Assembly: GCF_003574445.1 (NCBI RefSeq)
Contig: NZ_KZ984557.1
Location: forward strand, 56,647 to 120,646
Reading direction: 5' to 3'
Length of the DNA: 64,000 nt
Source: Streptomyces sp. YIM 130001
GTDB lineage: Bacteria; Actinomycetota; Actinomycetes; Streptomycetales; Streptomycetaceae
Positions within the stretch are counted from its first letter, which is position 1, and each line of letters opens with the position of its first letter. The translations under genes and the position numbers were made by a program. Shown one piece after another: positions 25,325-34,731 of this stretch. The notes beneath the pieces were generated by a model. It was not told where the DNA came from and ran no database searches. It saw nothing but the letters and a program-made list of their open reading frames with translations.

Positions 25325-26272
25325 ATGATTCTCACCGTCACCCCGAACCCGTCCCTCGACCGCACCTACGAGGTACCCGCCCTCGACCGGGGTGAGGTCG
25401 TCCGGGCCACCGGCGAGCGCATGGACCCCGGCGGCAAGGGCGTCAACGTCTCTCGCGCCGTCTCCGCCGCCGGCGTCGCCACCCTTGCCGTACTCCCGCT
25501 CGGCGGCGTACCGGGCGAGCTCGTCGCCACGCTTCTGCGGGACCAGGGCATCGTCGCCGTGCCGGTACCGGTGGCCGGCCACACCCGGTCCAACATCTCG
25601 GTCGCCGAACCCGACGGAACCCTCACGAAGATCAACGCGCCGGGGCCCGAACTCTCCGACGCCGAGGCCGAGTCGCTGCTCGCCGCGGTCGGCGCCGGTT
25701 CGGTCGACGCCGACTGGGTCGCCTGCTGCGGCAGCCTCCCGCGCGGCCTCGACCCCGCCTGGTACGCCGCCCTGGTGGCCCGCGCCCATGAGGCCGGCGC
25801 CCGTATCGCCCTCGACACCTCGGGCCCGGCACTGCTCGCCGCCCTCGCCGAGCGCCCGGACGTCGTCAAGCCGAACGCCGAAGAACTCGCCGAGGCGGTG
25901 GGCCGCCCGCTGTCCACCGTCGGTGACGCCGTGAAGGCGGCCGAGGAACTGCGTGAGTTGGGCGCGCGCTCCGTGCTCGCCAGCCTCGGCGCGGACGGCC
26001 AACTCCTCGTCGACGCCTCCGGCGTGCACTTCGCGAGCGCACCGGTGACCTCCGTGCGCAGCAACGTCGGTGCCGGAGACGCGTCGCTCGCCGGGTTCCT
26101 GGCGGCCGGCGGCGCGGGACCGCAGGCGCTTGCCGCCGCGGTCGCCCACGGCGCCGCTGCCGTGCAACTGCCCGGCAGCGTGATGCCGACCCCGGCGGAC
26201 CTGGTGCCGGACGCGGTCACCGTGACCTCGCAGGTCCCCATGGACCGCCCTCTCACCGAGCCGGCCGTATGA
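25325..26272 (+). CDS. fruK: 1-phosphofructokinase
   Basis: 315 aa PfkB-family kinase. The N-terminal sugar-binding part has DPGGKGVNVSRA (residues 34-45), and the C-terminal ATP/anion-hole motif is GAGDASLAGF with catalytic D252. It converts fructose-1-phosphate from FruA into fructose-1,6-bisphosphate in the cytoplasm. It starts 96 bp after fruR and is followed by fruA, so the three act as a fructose uptake and use operon. Confidence 0.94.
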   Translation: MILTVTPNPSLDRTYEVPALDRGEVVRATGERMDPGGKGVNVSRAVSAAGVATLAVLPLGGVPGELVATLLRDQGIVAVPVPVAGHTRSNISVAEPDGTLTKINAPGPELSDAEAESLLAAVGAGSVDADWVACCGSLPRGLDPAWYAALVARAHEAGARIALDTSGPALLAALAERPDVVKPNAEELAEAVGRPLSTVGDAVKAAEELRELGARSVLASLGADGQLLVDASGVHFASAPVTSVRSNVGAGDASLAGFLAAGGAGPQALAAAVAHGAAAVQLPGSVMPTPADLVPDAVTVTSQVPMDRPLTEPAV

Positions 26273-26387
26273 CCGCCGCGTCCGCCGTCCCGCAGACCCC
26301 CTCGATTCCGGACACCCCCGTGTCCCCGTACCCCGGTCCTCACACCGCCCCCGTCCCCGGGGCCGTACGCGAGCAAAGGAGCCCGCG

Positions 26388-28511
26388 ATGAGCGAGATGA
26401 TCACCGCGGAACTGGTCGATCTCGACCTGTCCGCCGAGAGCAAGGAGGCGGCGGCCCGTTCGCTCGCCGAGCGCATGGCCGCCCTCGGCCGGGTCACCGA
26501 CCTGGACGGCTTCCTCGCGGACGTCGCCGCCCGCGAGGCGCAGATGCCCACCGGCCTCGACGGCGGTATCGGCATCCCGCACTGCCGTAGCGCCCATGTC
26601 ACCGAGCCCAGCCTGGCGTTCGGCCGCAGCGCCGCCGGGATCGACTTCGGCGCTCCGGACGGGCCCGCCGACCTGGTGTTTCTGATCGCCGCGCCGGAAG
26701 GCGCCGACAGTGACCATCTGACGATCCTGTCCGCTCTCGCCCGCAGGCTGATGGACGCCGAGTTCACCGCCGCTCTGCGCGCGGCCGACGACCCGGCCGA
26801 GGCGGCGGCGCTGGTCAGGGGCGGGGAGGCCGCGGAGCCCCAGGTACCCGCACCGGCTGCTGCTCCCACGGACGGCGAGGACCCGCCCGACTCCGTCACC
26901 CCCTCCGCCGAGGAACCCCAACCCGCCTCGGCGGAGCACCCGTTCAGAATTGTCGCGGTCACCTCCTGTCCCACCGGAATCGCCCACACCTACATGGCGG
27001 CCGAGTCGCTGGAGAACGCGGGCCGGGACGCGGGCGTCGAACTCGTCGTGGAGACCCAGGGTTCCGCCGGCTTCAGCCGCCTCGACCCGTCCGTCATCGC
27101 CGCCGCGGACGCGGTGATCTTCGCCCACGACGTACCCGTACGGGAGCGGGAACGCTTTGCCGGGAAGCCCACCGTCGACGTGGGTGTCAAGGCGGGCATC
27201 AACCGTCCGGCCGAACTCGTCGCCGAGGTGCGCGAGAAGGCCGCCCGCGGCGAGCGCACCGACGCGTCGGCCGGCGTCACTCCTGTCGACGCCGCAGGTG
27301 ACGACGGCGACGGCTACGGCACCAAGCTCCGCAAGTGGCTGATGTCGGGCGTCAGTTACATGGTCCCGTTCGTCGCCGCGGGGGGTCTGCTCATCGCCCT
27401 CGGCTTCGCGATCGGCGGCTACGAGATCGACCAGGCGAAATCCGTCGCCGAACACTTCGCCTGGACCGAGACCGCGAGTTGGGCCGCGCTGCTCTTCCAG
27501 ACCGGCCAACTCGCCTTCGGCTTCCTGGTTCCCGTACTCGCCGGATACATCGCCTACGGCATGGCGGACCGCCCCGGCCTCGTCCCCGGATTCGTCGGCG
27601 GCGCCGTCGCCGTCGCCATCGATGCCGGATTCCTCGGCGGCCTGGTCGCGGGACTCCTCGCCGGCGCGGTGGTGATGGCGATCCAACGGGTCGGCATCCC
27701 ACCGGTGTTGCGCGGCATCATGCCGGTGGTCGTGATCCCGCTGATCTCGTCCGCGGTCGTCGGATTCCTGATGTTCCTCGTCGTGGGCAAGCCCATCGCC
27801 TCGCTGCAGAGTGCGCTCACCGACTGGCTGGAGAGCCTGAGCGGCGCGAACGCCGTCATCCTCGGCGTCATCCTCGGCCTGATGATGTGCTTCGACCTCG
27901 GCGGCCCGCTCAACAAGGTCGCCTACGCCTTCGCCGTCGGCGGTCTGGGGGCAGGCGCCACGGACGGCAACCTCAAGGTCATGGCGGCCGCGATGGGCGC
28001 CGGCATGGTGCCGCCGCTCGCGATGGCGCTCGCCACGACCGTGCGCGGCAAGCTCTTCACCCGCACCGAACGGGAGAACGGCAAGGCGGCCTGGGTGCTC
28101 GGCGCCTCGTTCATCACCGAAGGCGCGATTCCGTTCGCGGCGGCCGATCCCCTGCGGGTGATTCCCGCGTCGATGGCGGGCGGCGCGGTCACCGGAGCGC
28201 TGTCGATGAGCTTCGGCGCGACCCTGCAGGCGCCGCACGGCGGCATCTTCGTGGTCCCGCTGATCGGCCTGCCCTGGCTCTACCTGGTGGCAGTCGCGGC
28301 CGGTACGTGTGTGACGGCGGCCCTGGTCGTCGTTCTCAAGGGCATGCGCAAGGAGCCGGACGGCGCGACGGATGCGAAGACGGCCGCGTCCGCCCCCGCC
28401 GGGCCTGTGGACGCAGGAACCGCGGCCGACGAGGCGGCGGGTGGCCAAGAGCCGCTTGCCGTCGGGTCCGTTCAGGCCGGCAAGAGCGTGCAGCCCTCCG
28501 TGGGGCGGTAG
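26388..28511 (+). CDS. fruA: fructose-specific PTS transporter, fused EIIABC
   Basis: 707 aa. EIIA at about 1-145 carries the phosphorylated His (H65 in GIPHCRS). A Pro/Ala linker follows. EIIB at about 184-285 carries the active Cys C194 in TSCPTGIAHTYMAAE. EIIC from about 310 onward has roughly nine membrane segments (SYMVPFVAAGGLLIALGFAI). The last 50 residues are a charged cytoplasmic tail. It imports fructose and phosphorylates it at C1, feeding FruK. ATG 26388 follows AAAGGAG by 7 nt. Confidence 0.95.
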   Translation: MSEMITAELVDLDLSAESKEAAARSLAERMAALGRVTDLDGFLADVAAREAQMPTGLDGGIGIPHCRSAHVTEPSLAFGRSAAGIDFGAPDGPADLVFLIAAPEGADSDHLTILSALARRLMDAEFTAALRAADDPAEAAALVRGGEAAEPQVPAPAAAPTDGEDPPDSVTPSAEEPQPASAEHPFRIVAVTSCPTGIAHTYMAAESLENAGRDAGVELVVETQGSAGFSRLDPSVIAAADAVIFAHDVPVRERERFAGKPTVDVGVKAGINRPAELVAEVREKAARGERTDASAGVTPVDAAGDDGDGYGTKLRKWLMSGVSYMVPFVAAGGLLIALGFAIGGYEIDQAKSVAEHFAWTETASWAALLFQTGQLAFGFLVPVLAGYIAYGMADRPGLVPGFVGGAVAVAIDAGFLGGLVAGLLAGAVVMAIQRVGIPPVLRGIMPVVVIPLISSAVVGFLMFLVVGKPIASLQSALTDWLESLSGANAVILGVILGLMMCFDLGGPLNKVAYAFAVGGLGAGATDGNLKVMAAAMGAGMVPPLAMALATTVRGKLFTRTERENGKAAWVLGASFITEGAIPFAAADPLRVIPASMAGGAVTGALSMSFGATLQAPHGGIFVVPLIGLPWLYLVAVAAGTCVTAALVVVLKGMRKEPDGATDAKTAASAPAGPVDAGTAADEAAGGQEPLAVGSVQAGKSVQPSVGR

Positions 28512-28516
28512 TTGGA

Positions 28517-28553
28517 CCCGGGGGTGGCCCGTCCGCGGACGGGCGCCCCCGGG
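28517..28553 (+). terminator. intrinsic terminator after fruA
   Basis: A two-part stem: CCCGGGGG pairs with CCCCCGGG, and the inner CCCGTCC pairs with GGACGGG. It begins 6 nt after the fruA stop, with no T-tract, as is common in streptomycetes. Confidence 0.8.
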
Positions 28554-28762
28554 CGTGCGCCGTGGCGGCGCAACGGCTCGCGCCCCCATTCACGTCGCGC
28601 TTCCCTCACCTCGATCACCCGCCCCGGCGGCGGGAGTTCGGCTCCGGCCTGCGGGAACTCGGGAAGGCCGTCGTACGTTTCCCCGAACACCGGACATGAT
28701 GTCCGATCCAGAGACTACGGTGAGCGGTCACAAGGTGACATGCAGCGATGCCGGGAGAAGCC

Positions 28763-29644
28763 TTGAGCGTTACGTACGAGACCCCCGAGGAGCACCTCAC
28801 GCGGCTCCTCGGACGCGCCCTGAACTCCTTCGAGCTGCCCGACGAGACCATATCGAGCCTGGACTCGGCGCTGGCCTACGACAGTTCACTGCATGCTGCC
28901 CACCACACCGCGGGCCTGCACCGCGAGACGCACCGTCACACCTTCCTCCTCGCCGACGGCCGCGCCCTCACGCTGTGGGAGCTGGCGTACGCCACCACGC
29001 AGGGCGGGCCGACGGACCACGAGCTGTACACCGACGCCTCCCAGGCGGACCTCGCCGCCTCCCGTCTGACTCCGGCCGGCGAGGGCGGGGCCCACGTCGA
29101 CCGTGACCCGCACAGCGGCACGTCCGCGAAGCACACGGCGGATCGTGCGCCGCGTGACCCCGGGGCGGCGGGCCTGTCCCTCGAGCTGGAGCTGGGGATC
29201 GAGGTGGAAATCGAGATGGGACTCGAGGTGGAACTGGACGAGTCCGGCCTACCGCCCCACCGAGTCGCCCGCTTCCGCCTCGTCCACCCCGACGTCCGGA
29301 CCTGGCCCCGCGCCTACTCGCCCGACGACTCCACCGACCACGCCCGGCGCCTCCTGCGCCGCGCGGAGAACGCGGACCGGCCGCGCGAGCACGTGGCCGA
29401 ACTCCTGCGCACCGCGCTCGCCCACCAGATCACCCAGTCCTTCGGCCACCCCTGCGCGGGAACCACGTCCGGCGTCGGCTGCGCCCTGTACGAGCACGTG
29501 TTCCTGCTGACGGACGGCAGCGAGCTCAGCCTGTGGGAGCTCGAGCACACCGCGACGCCCGACGGCCGGCACATGTGCGAGGTCTACGAGGACGAGGAGA
29601 CGGCGCGCACCGCGATGGACGCCCGCTCCTCCACGCACCGGTAG
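28763..29644 (+). CDS. DUF6227-family conserved hypothetical protein
   Basis: About 293 aa. Residues 1-110 (SVTYETPEEHLTRLLGRALN, then HTFLLADGRALTLWELAY) and residues 195-290 (LLRRAENADRPREHVAELLR, then VFLLTDGSELSLWELEH) look like two copies of one domain. Between them is a stretch rich in alternating Glu and hydrophobic residues (around LELELGIEVEIEMGLEVELD). I recognise the family, not a function; it is largely restricted to streptomycetes. TTG 28763 after GGGAG is preferred; an ATG at 28748 would add five residues. Confidence 0.75.
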   Translation: MSVTYETPEEHLTRLLGRALNSFELPDETISSLDSALAYDSSLHAAHHTAGLHRETHRHTFLLADGRALTLWELAYATTQGGPTDHELYTDASQADLAASRLTPAGEGGAHVDRDPHSGTSAKHTADRAPRDPGAAGLSLELELGIEVEIEMGLEVELDESGLPPHRVARFRLVHPDVRTWPRAYSPDDSTDHARRLLRRAENADRPREHVAELLRTALAHQITQSFGHPCAGTTSGVGCALYEHVFLLTDGSELSLWELEHTATPDGRHMCEVYEDEETARTAMDARSSTHR

Positions 29645-29801
29645 CCGCCCCGCAGCTGGGAGGGGACGACCGGCGGCGTCGAATCAGTTCGCCGGCGTTG
29701 TTTCCTCCGATACGGTCGCAGGCCTGATTTCGCTGCCGGCGCCCGGGAGTTCGAGGGTGACCTGCCCGGCAGTGCCCGGTTCGAGCATGGGGTTTTTCTC
29801 C

Positions 29802-30182
29802 ATGGCATGTCGTATCAGCGAGCTGGTGCTCAGCTGCCGTGAGCCCGACGTGCTCGCCCGTTTCTGGTGCGAGGTGCTGGACTTCGTCGTACTCGACCGG
29901 GAGGACGACGGAACGCTGGAGATCGGGCCGCGTGAAGGCTTCGGTGGCCCGCAGCCGACGATCGTCCTCAGCCGCAGGGACGAACCGGAGAAGGGCAAGT
30001 CCCGGCTGCACATCGACGTCAACGCCACCGACCGCGAGATGGACGCCGAGCTCGAGCGTCTGCTGCGGCTCGGCGCACGCCCGGCCGAGATCGGACAGAC
30101 GGGCGAGGAGCCGTGGCACGTCCTCAGCGACCCCGAAGGCAACGAGTTCTGCCTCCTCAAGGCCCGCCTCAACCCCTTGTAG
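29802..30182 (+). CDS. VOC-superfamily (glyoxalase-like) protein
   Basis: 126 aa of paired beta-alpha-beta-beta-beta units: ISELVLSCREPDVLARFWCE in the first half and WHVLSDPEGNEFCLLKARL at the end, the usual VOC closing motif. Family members bind metal and act on lactoylglutathione, dihydroxyaryl compounds or antibiotics, or only bind ligands. The substrate cannot be told here. An ATG at 29787 would extend it by five residues. Confidence 0.82.
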   Translation: MACRISELVLSCREPDVLARFWCEVLDFVVLDREDDGTLEIGPREGFGGPQPTIVLSRRDEPEKGKSRLHIDVNATDREMDAELERLLRLGARPAEIGQTGEEPWHVLSDPEGNEFCLLKARLNPL

Positions 30183-30342
30183 CGCTGAGGGAGACGCGCC
30201 GCGCCTGGGTCCCTGACCGGCCAGCCGCCGTGCGGCGACGGTGGCGGGCCGGCAACGGCCGCCCCGCTCAGCTCGAAGGCCGTACCGGCGTCCTGCTCCG
30301 CCTGGCCCGCAACCGTCCCGCCGTGCCGGGCCCGTCCCGCAC

Positions 30343-31566
30343 TCAGCCCTCCGGCGGGCCGTACAGATCGCTGTACGACGGGAACACTCCGCCCGGACCG
30401 TCCACCGTGCGCGCAGCCAGTACGGCCTTGACCACCGCACGGGTCACCACGTCCGCGCCGGCCGCCAACACCGCGTTCACCTCCGTCAGTTCGCTCAACG
30501 GATCCGCACTGAGCGATCGCTCGCCCGTCGCCAGCGTGAACACCGTGTCTCCGTCGTGCAGCAGATGCACCGGCCGCACTGCCCGCGCCAGTCCGTCGTG
30601 CGACGTGCCGGCGAGCTTCTGGGCCCGCGCCCGGTCGAGAGCGGCGTCCGTCGTCACCACGGCAAGCGTGGTGTTGAGCGGAGGCTGCGACGGGCCCGAG
30701 GCGGCCTCCTGCGACGTCGCCCCCGCCCCGCTGCGGCGGGCCGTCTCCGCTCCGGCCTCGGCCAGCCGCTCGAGCGCTGCCCGACGCCGGTCCGGGGCGG
30801 GGGCTTCCTGAGGGCCCTCGAAGTAGCGGCCGTAGAGCACACCGCTCGCCGGATCCACCACCGAGCCCACCGCATTCACCACCACGAGGGCAGCGACCGT
30901 GAACCCGGACGCGAGCCGGACGCTCGCCGTGCCGACACCGCCCTTCATGCCGCCCGCGACGGCTCCGGCCCCCGCGCCGACGTTGCCTTCCGGCACCGTG
31001 AAGCTCGCCCTTTCGGCCGCCTCGCGGCCGAGCGCCGCGTCCGGCCGCGCCCGCCAGTCGCCGCCCCGCCCGAGGTCGAAGACGCAGGCCGCGGGTACCA
31101 CGGGCACGACCTCGCCAGGCCCGCGCACCGGGAAGCCGCGGCCCTGCTCCTCGAGCCAGGCCATCACTCCGGACGCCGAGTCGAGCCCGTACGCACTGCC
31201 ACCGGTCAGCACGACCGCGTCGACGCGCTGCACCAAGTTCCGCGGGTCCAGAGCGTCCGTCTCTCTCGTCCCCGGCCCACCGCCGCGTACGTCGACGGCG
31301 GCCACCGCGCCGCCTTCCGGGGCCACCACCACGGTGGTACCCGTGAGCCACCCGTCCCCGACGCGCTGCGCATGTCCGACCCGCAGCCCGCGCACATCAC
31401 TCAACGAATCCGTCCGCCCCGGCGGCTCGCCGGGCGACGCTCCCGCACCTGGACCGCCCGAAGTGCCCGGCCTCCCCGACGTGCTCGGTGTACTCGATGT
31501 ACTCGACGGGCTCGGTGTGCTCGACGGACCCGGTGCTCCGTGATCCGCGGATTCCTTGGCGTCCAT
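30343..31566 (-). CDS. P1/S58-family peptidase (DmpA-like)
   Basis: 407 aa. After a Ser/Pro/Gly-rich N-terminus of about 50 residues comes the DmpA fold: SDVRGLRVGHAQRVGDGWLT, TGGSAYGLDSASGVMAWLEE, and VPEGNVGAGAGAVAGGMKGG. The region PPLNTTLAVVTTD holds the expected self-cleavage site with a Thr nucleophile. Members are N-terminal-nucleophile aminopeptidases or beta-peptidyl hydrolases. Gene and upstream small gene are divergent. Length is typical apart from the N-terminal extension. Confidence 0.82.
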   Translation of the reverse strand: MDAKESADHGAPGPSSTPSPSSTSSTPSTSGRPGTSGGPGAGASPGEPPGRTDSLSDVRGLRVGHAQRVGDGWLTGTTVVVAPEGGAVAAVDVRGGGPGTRETDALDPRNLVQRVDAVVLTGGSAYGLDSASGVMAWLEEQGRGFPVRGPGEVVPVVPAACVFDLGRGGDWRARPDAALGREAAERASFTVPEGNVGAGAGAVAGGMKGGVGTASVRLASGFTVAALVVVNAVGSVVDPASGVLYGRYFEGPQEAPAPDRRRAALERLAEAGAETARRSGAGATSQEAASGPSQPPLNTTLAVVTTDAALDRARAQKLAGTSHDGLARAVRPVHLLHDGDTVFTLATGERSLSADPLSELTEVNAVLAAGADVVTRAVVKAVLAARTVDGPGGVFPSYSDLYGPPEG

Positions 31567-31691
31567 ATGGCATGCGTATCACGGTCGTTGGCAGCCCGAG
31601 CGGGGGGAGGTCACGCGCCCTGCGGGGTGCGCCTACCGGGGCCTGCCGGACGCGGAGGTCCCGGTGGCCGGCGCCGCCGTACCCTGGAGGT

Positions 31692-31898
31692 ATGAGTTCC
31701 GCCCCGACCCCCGAGCCGCGAGACGCGCAGTCCGCCCCAGAGCCGAAGCCCAAGCCCGCTCTGGTCTTCGACGATCCGCTGGACCAGCAGTCCTCGGACG
31801 ATACGGACGGTGGGTGGGGCGAGCGGCCGGCCGCGGACCGTGATTCCGCCGCCGATCTCGCACGTTTCCTCGACGAGAAGCCGCCGCACCACATCTGA
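31692..31898 (+). CDS. small conserved acidic protein, function unknown
   Basis: 68 aa, rich in Pro, Asp, Glu and Ala, ending in DLARFLDEKPPHHI. It has no membrane segment and no metal motif. GGAGG directly touches the ATG, too close for normal use. TACCCT ends 6 nt before the ATG, so a leaderless transcript is possible. Similar short acidic proteins sit next to mscL in other streptomycetes as far as I recall. Confidence 0.6.
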   Translation: MSSAPTPEPRDAQSAPEPKPKPALVFDDPLDQQSSDDTDGGWGERPAADRDSAADLARFLDEKPPHHI

Positions 31899-31944
31899 CC
31901 GCCGGAGTCCGATCCGGCGGCGCCGCCCCATTCGCCGGCAGCCG

Positions 31945-32466
31945 TCAGGTGTCCGAGCCGGGGGAGCCAGGCGAGCCCGGAGCTGTACCGGTGCCCGGGC
32001 CATCGCCCTGGGCACCCCGCTGAGCGACGAGGGTGTCCCTGATCTCCTTGAGCACTTCGAGCTCGGAGAGCTCGATGATCTCCTCGGTGCCCTCCTTGGC
32101 CTTGCGCCGCTCCTCGACCCGCGCCAGGTACTTGGACATCGGCAGAACCATGAGGAAGTAGACGACCGCGGCGGTGATCAGGAAGCTGAGGGTCGAGCTG
32201 AGCACGCTGCCCCACAGGATCTCGATCCCGTCCATCTCGCCGTCGACCATCTTGCAGGGGTCCTTGAGGCAGGACTTGTAGTTCTCCAGGTCCTGCGTGC
32301 CGAAGGCGCCGACCAGCGGGTTGATGACTCCCTTGACGACCGCGTTGACGATGTTCGTGAACGCGGCGCCGATGACTACCGCGACCGCCAGGTCGATCAC
32401 GTTCCCGCGCATCAGGAACGCCTTGAAGCCTTGCAGCAGACTGGGCTTCTTCTCCTCGTCGCTCAC
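31945..32466 (-). CDS. mscL: large-conductance mechanosensitive channel
   Basis: 173 aa. The N-terminal amphipathic helix and first membrane segment (FKAFLMRGNVIDLAVAVVIG) and the second (SFLITAAVVYFLMVLPMSKY) are typical of MscL. The loop between them has two Cys (YKSCLKDPCK), which could form a disulfide. A C-terminal coiled region and a Gly/Pro/Thr tail make it longer than E. coli MscL (136 aa). It releases solutes during hypo-osmotic shock. GTG start with AAAGG 8 nt upstream. Confidence 0.95.
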   Translation of the reverse strand: MSDEEKKPSLLQGFKAFLMRGNVIDLAVAVVIGAAFTNIVNAVVKGVINPLVGAFGTQDLENYKSCLKDPCKMVDGEMDGIEILWGSVLSSTLSFLITAAVVYFLMVLPMSKYLARVEERRKAKEGTEEIIELSELEVLKEIRDTLVAQRGAQGDGPGTGTAPGSPGSPGSDT

Positions 32467-32592
32467 CGTGGAGCCTTTCTACGTACGTGAATTGGTCGCA
32501 GCCATTAGGCCCGCAGCGGAGGAACTCCGTCCAATCGGCGTACACGATCAGGTGAGTTGACAGTGAACCCTGTGGTGTGGCCGGGGGAGCGG

Positions 32593-33438
32593 TCAGCACA
32601 CGGTCACCGCCAGCCGTGCGGTGGCCGCCGCGGCGGCCAGCTTCACCGCCGCGGCGCGCGGCACGGACAGCACCACCAACGCCCCGTCCCGCACCGTCGC
32701 GTCAGCTGTCTCTCCCGCTTGCCCCGGTACGTGCTGTACGCGCACGCCGGCCGCGACGACACGGGCCGACGCTTCGTCCGGATCAGCCGCGATCACGTCG
32801 ACCCGGTCACCGGGACGCAGCAGCCGCACCGTCTCCGCGTCCGCGATCCGCACCGGCGCCGTCACCAGTGCGGCGGCGCGAGCCGGAGGGCGGGACGGGG
32901 CAGAGCTCTGCCCCGTCCCGGAATTCGCGTCCCGCTCCTCGGCGCCGACCCCGCTCGCCCCGGCACCGGCAGCAGCGAGCGCGGCGGCCGCCATCGCGAG
33001 GCAGGCCGCAGGAACCCGTCGACCGTGGCGCAGCACACCGCGCGGCCTGAGCCGGCTCCCGCGCACCCGCAACGGCGAGAAATGCGGCACTTCGCAGGGC
33101 GGCGGAACGGAGGAGCGTCCGTCGTCAATGCCGGACACACCCCCGCCCACGGACCCTGCACCGCCTCCCGTCCCGGCAGCGGCCTCGGTATCGGTATCGG
33201 TCTCGACGGACGCACCGGCGCCCGGTCCACCGGAGGCAGACGTCGTCGTGGGAGCACAGGCAGAAGCGGATGCGTCCGGAACGGACGCGGAGAGAGCGGT
33301 GGGGGAGACGGGAGCGGCGGACGTGGCGGGAGAAGCCGGAGTCGTCGAAGCATCAGCCCCACAAGCAGCGGACGGGGACATGGGCGCAGAAACGGAATCG
33401 GACGTGATCCCGAGCCGGGACCTGGACGAGAAGGACAT
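32593..33438 (-). CDS. SAF-domain (CpaB/RcpC-like) protein
   Basis: Up to 281 aa from ATG 33438. The C-terminal half has a basic stretch, one membrane segment (PAACLAMAAAALAAAGAG) and a SAF-like domain (TAPVRIADAETVRLLRPGDR, then VDVIAADPD). This is the CpaB/RcpC layout used in pilus assembly or secretion. The first 115 residues are Ser/Ala/Thr/Pro-rich and may not be real; a GTG at 33090 (VPHFSPLRVRG) would give 165 aa and matches where related proteins seem to start. It follows mtnP and precedes mscL on the same strand. Confidence 0.68.
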   Translation of the reverse strand: MSFSSRSRLGITSDSVSAPMSPSAACGADASTTPASPATSAAPVSPTALSASVPDASASACAPTTTSASGGPGAGASVETDTDTEAAAGTGGGAGSVGGGVSGIDDGRSSVPPPCEVPHFSPLRVRGSRLRPRGVLRHGRRVPAACLAMAAAALAAAGAGASGVGAEERDANSGTGQSSAPSRPPARAAALVTAPVRIADAETVRLLRPGDRVDVIAADPDEASARVVAAGVRVQHVPGQAGETADATVRDGALVVLSVPRAAAVKLAAAAATARLAVTVC

Positions 33439-33582
33439 GGCACTCACCACCTGCCGGGTGGACGTCGGATGGACGAGACCCACCCTCCACGCTCTGCGAC
33501 GATCACGCTCAAGCCTGTGGATTACCCACCAGTTGTGGACAAGTCCGTCACCCACCCGAGCAGTTGCTCCGGCCGATCCGCC

Positions 33583-33701
33583 CGCGCCGCCCACACCGCG
33601 CCGCCCACACCGCGCCGCCCACACCGCGCCGCCCACACCGCGCCGTACGCCCACGGCAGTTCGCCCCGCGGTATCCGCGGTATCCGCGGTATCCGCGGCA
33701 T
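33583..33701. repeat. two adjacent short tandem repeats
   Basis: CGCGCCGCCCACAC occurs four times end to end (33583-33638) with a further 7-nt partial copy. After 20 bp, CCGCGGTAT occurs four times (33666-33701), with one mismatch in the last copy. They fill the gap between mtnP and the SAF-domain gene and look like slippage-prone non-coding DNA. Confidence 0.85.
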
Positions 33702-33724
33702 CCACGCCAGCCCGCAGCCGCCAC

Positions 33725-34564
33725 CTACGGCAGCTCGAACCCCAGATCCCACCCGTCATGGGCATGCGTGCACAGGCAGTCCCGGCCCTCGTTCGCCGGC
33801 ATCGCGCCCACGGCGTCGAACAGCACCTCGCGCAGCCGCCCCACGTTCTCCCCGAACACCCGCAGCACCTCGGTGTGCGAGACCCCCTCGCCGGTCTCGG
33901 CACCTGCGTCCAGGTCCGTGACCAGGGTCAACGACGTGTAGCAGAGCCCCAGCTCACGTGCCAGGACGGCCTCAGGGTGCCCGGTCATCCCGACCACGGC
34001 CCCGCCCATCGCCGCATGCCACCGCGACTCGGCGCGAGTGGAGAAGCGCGGTCCCTCGACCACCACGAGCGTGCCGCCGTCCACCGGCTCCCAGTCCCGT
34101 CCTCGAGCGGCCTTCAGCGCCACCAGGCGGCCCTCGGGGCAGTACGGATCGGCGAACGAGGTATGGACGACGTTGGGTACCGCGCCCCCGGGCAGCGGTT
34201 CCCCGTCGAAGTACGTCTGCTGTCGGGACTTCGTACGGTCCACGAGCTGGTCCGGAACGAGCAACGTGCCCGGCCCGTACTCCGGTTGCAGACCCCCGAC
34301 CGCGCACGGTCCGAGAACCTGCCGTACACCGAGCGAGCGAAGTGCCCAGAGGTTGGCGCGGTAGTTGATCCGGTGCGGGGGCAGGTGGTGGCCGCGGCCG
34401 TGCCGGGGAAGGAACGCCACCCGTCGTCCGGACACCTCGCCCAGGAAGACCGAGTCGCTCGGCGGGCCGTAGGGGGTGTCCACCACTGTCTCGGTCACGT
34501 CGTCGAGGAACGAGTAGAAGCCCGAGCCGCCGATCACGCCGATCTCTGCGTTCGCGTTCGCCAT
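33725..34564 (-). CDS. mtnP: S-methyl-5'-thioadenosine phosphorylase
   Basis: 279 aa purine nucleoside phosphorylase family protein: IGVIGGSGFYSF at the N-terminus, FLPRHGRGHHLPPHRINYRA for phosphate and ribose contact, and EGPRFSTRAES and MTGHPEAVLARELGLCYTSL further on. It splits methylthioadenosine into adenine and methylthioribose-1-phosphate for methionine salvage. No ribosome-binding site precedes the ATG, but TAGGCT ends 7 nt before it, which suggests a leaderless mRNA. fmdB lies upstream on the same strand. Confidence 0.92.
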   Translation of the reverse strand: MANANAEIGVIGGSGFYSFLDDVTETVVDTPYGPPSDSVFLGEVSGRRVAFLPRHGRGHHLPPHRINYRANLWALRSLGVRQVLGPCAVGGLQPEYGPGTLLVPDQLVDRTKSRQQTYFDGEPLPGGAVPNVVHTSFADPYCPEGRLVALKAARGRDWEPVDGGTLVVVEGPRFSTRAESRWHAAMGGAVVGMTGHPEAVLARELGLCYTSLTLVTDLDAGAETGEGVSHTEVLRVFGENVGRLREVLFDAVGAMPANEGRDCLCTHAHDGWDLGFELP

Positions 34565-34731
34565 GCCGAGCAGCCTACGGGCCGCCCCCATGCCCGCGCT
34601 CCCGCCTTGCACCTCCGCACCGGCGACGGCGCCGACACGAAGGGCCCCGCCCTCACCCGTGGTGAACGCGGAGCCCTGTGGCACCGGACTGCGGGCCGAG
34701 GAGGTCGATGACCGGACCTCGACGCCGTACG

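Noticed and set aside
22700..26989. A very long open frame (over 1400 codons) on the minus strand
   Set aside because: It lies opposite the MFS, fruR and fruK genes, has no family motif and reads as low-complexity sequence. Long antisense frames are expected at this G+C content.
33583..33701. CRISPR-like array
   Set aside because: The units are 9-14 bp, contiguous and without spacers, so they are simple tandem repeats. No cas genes are present.
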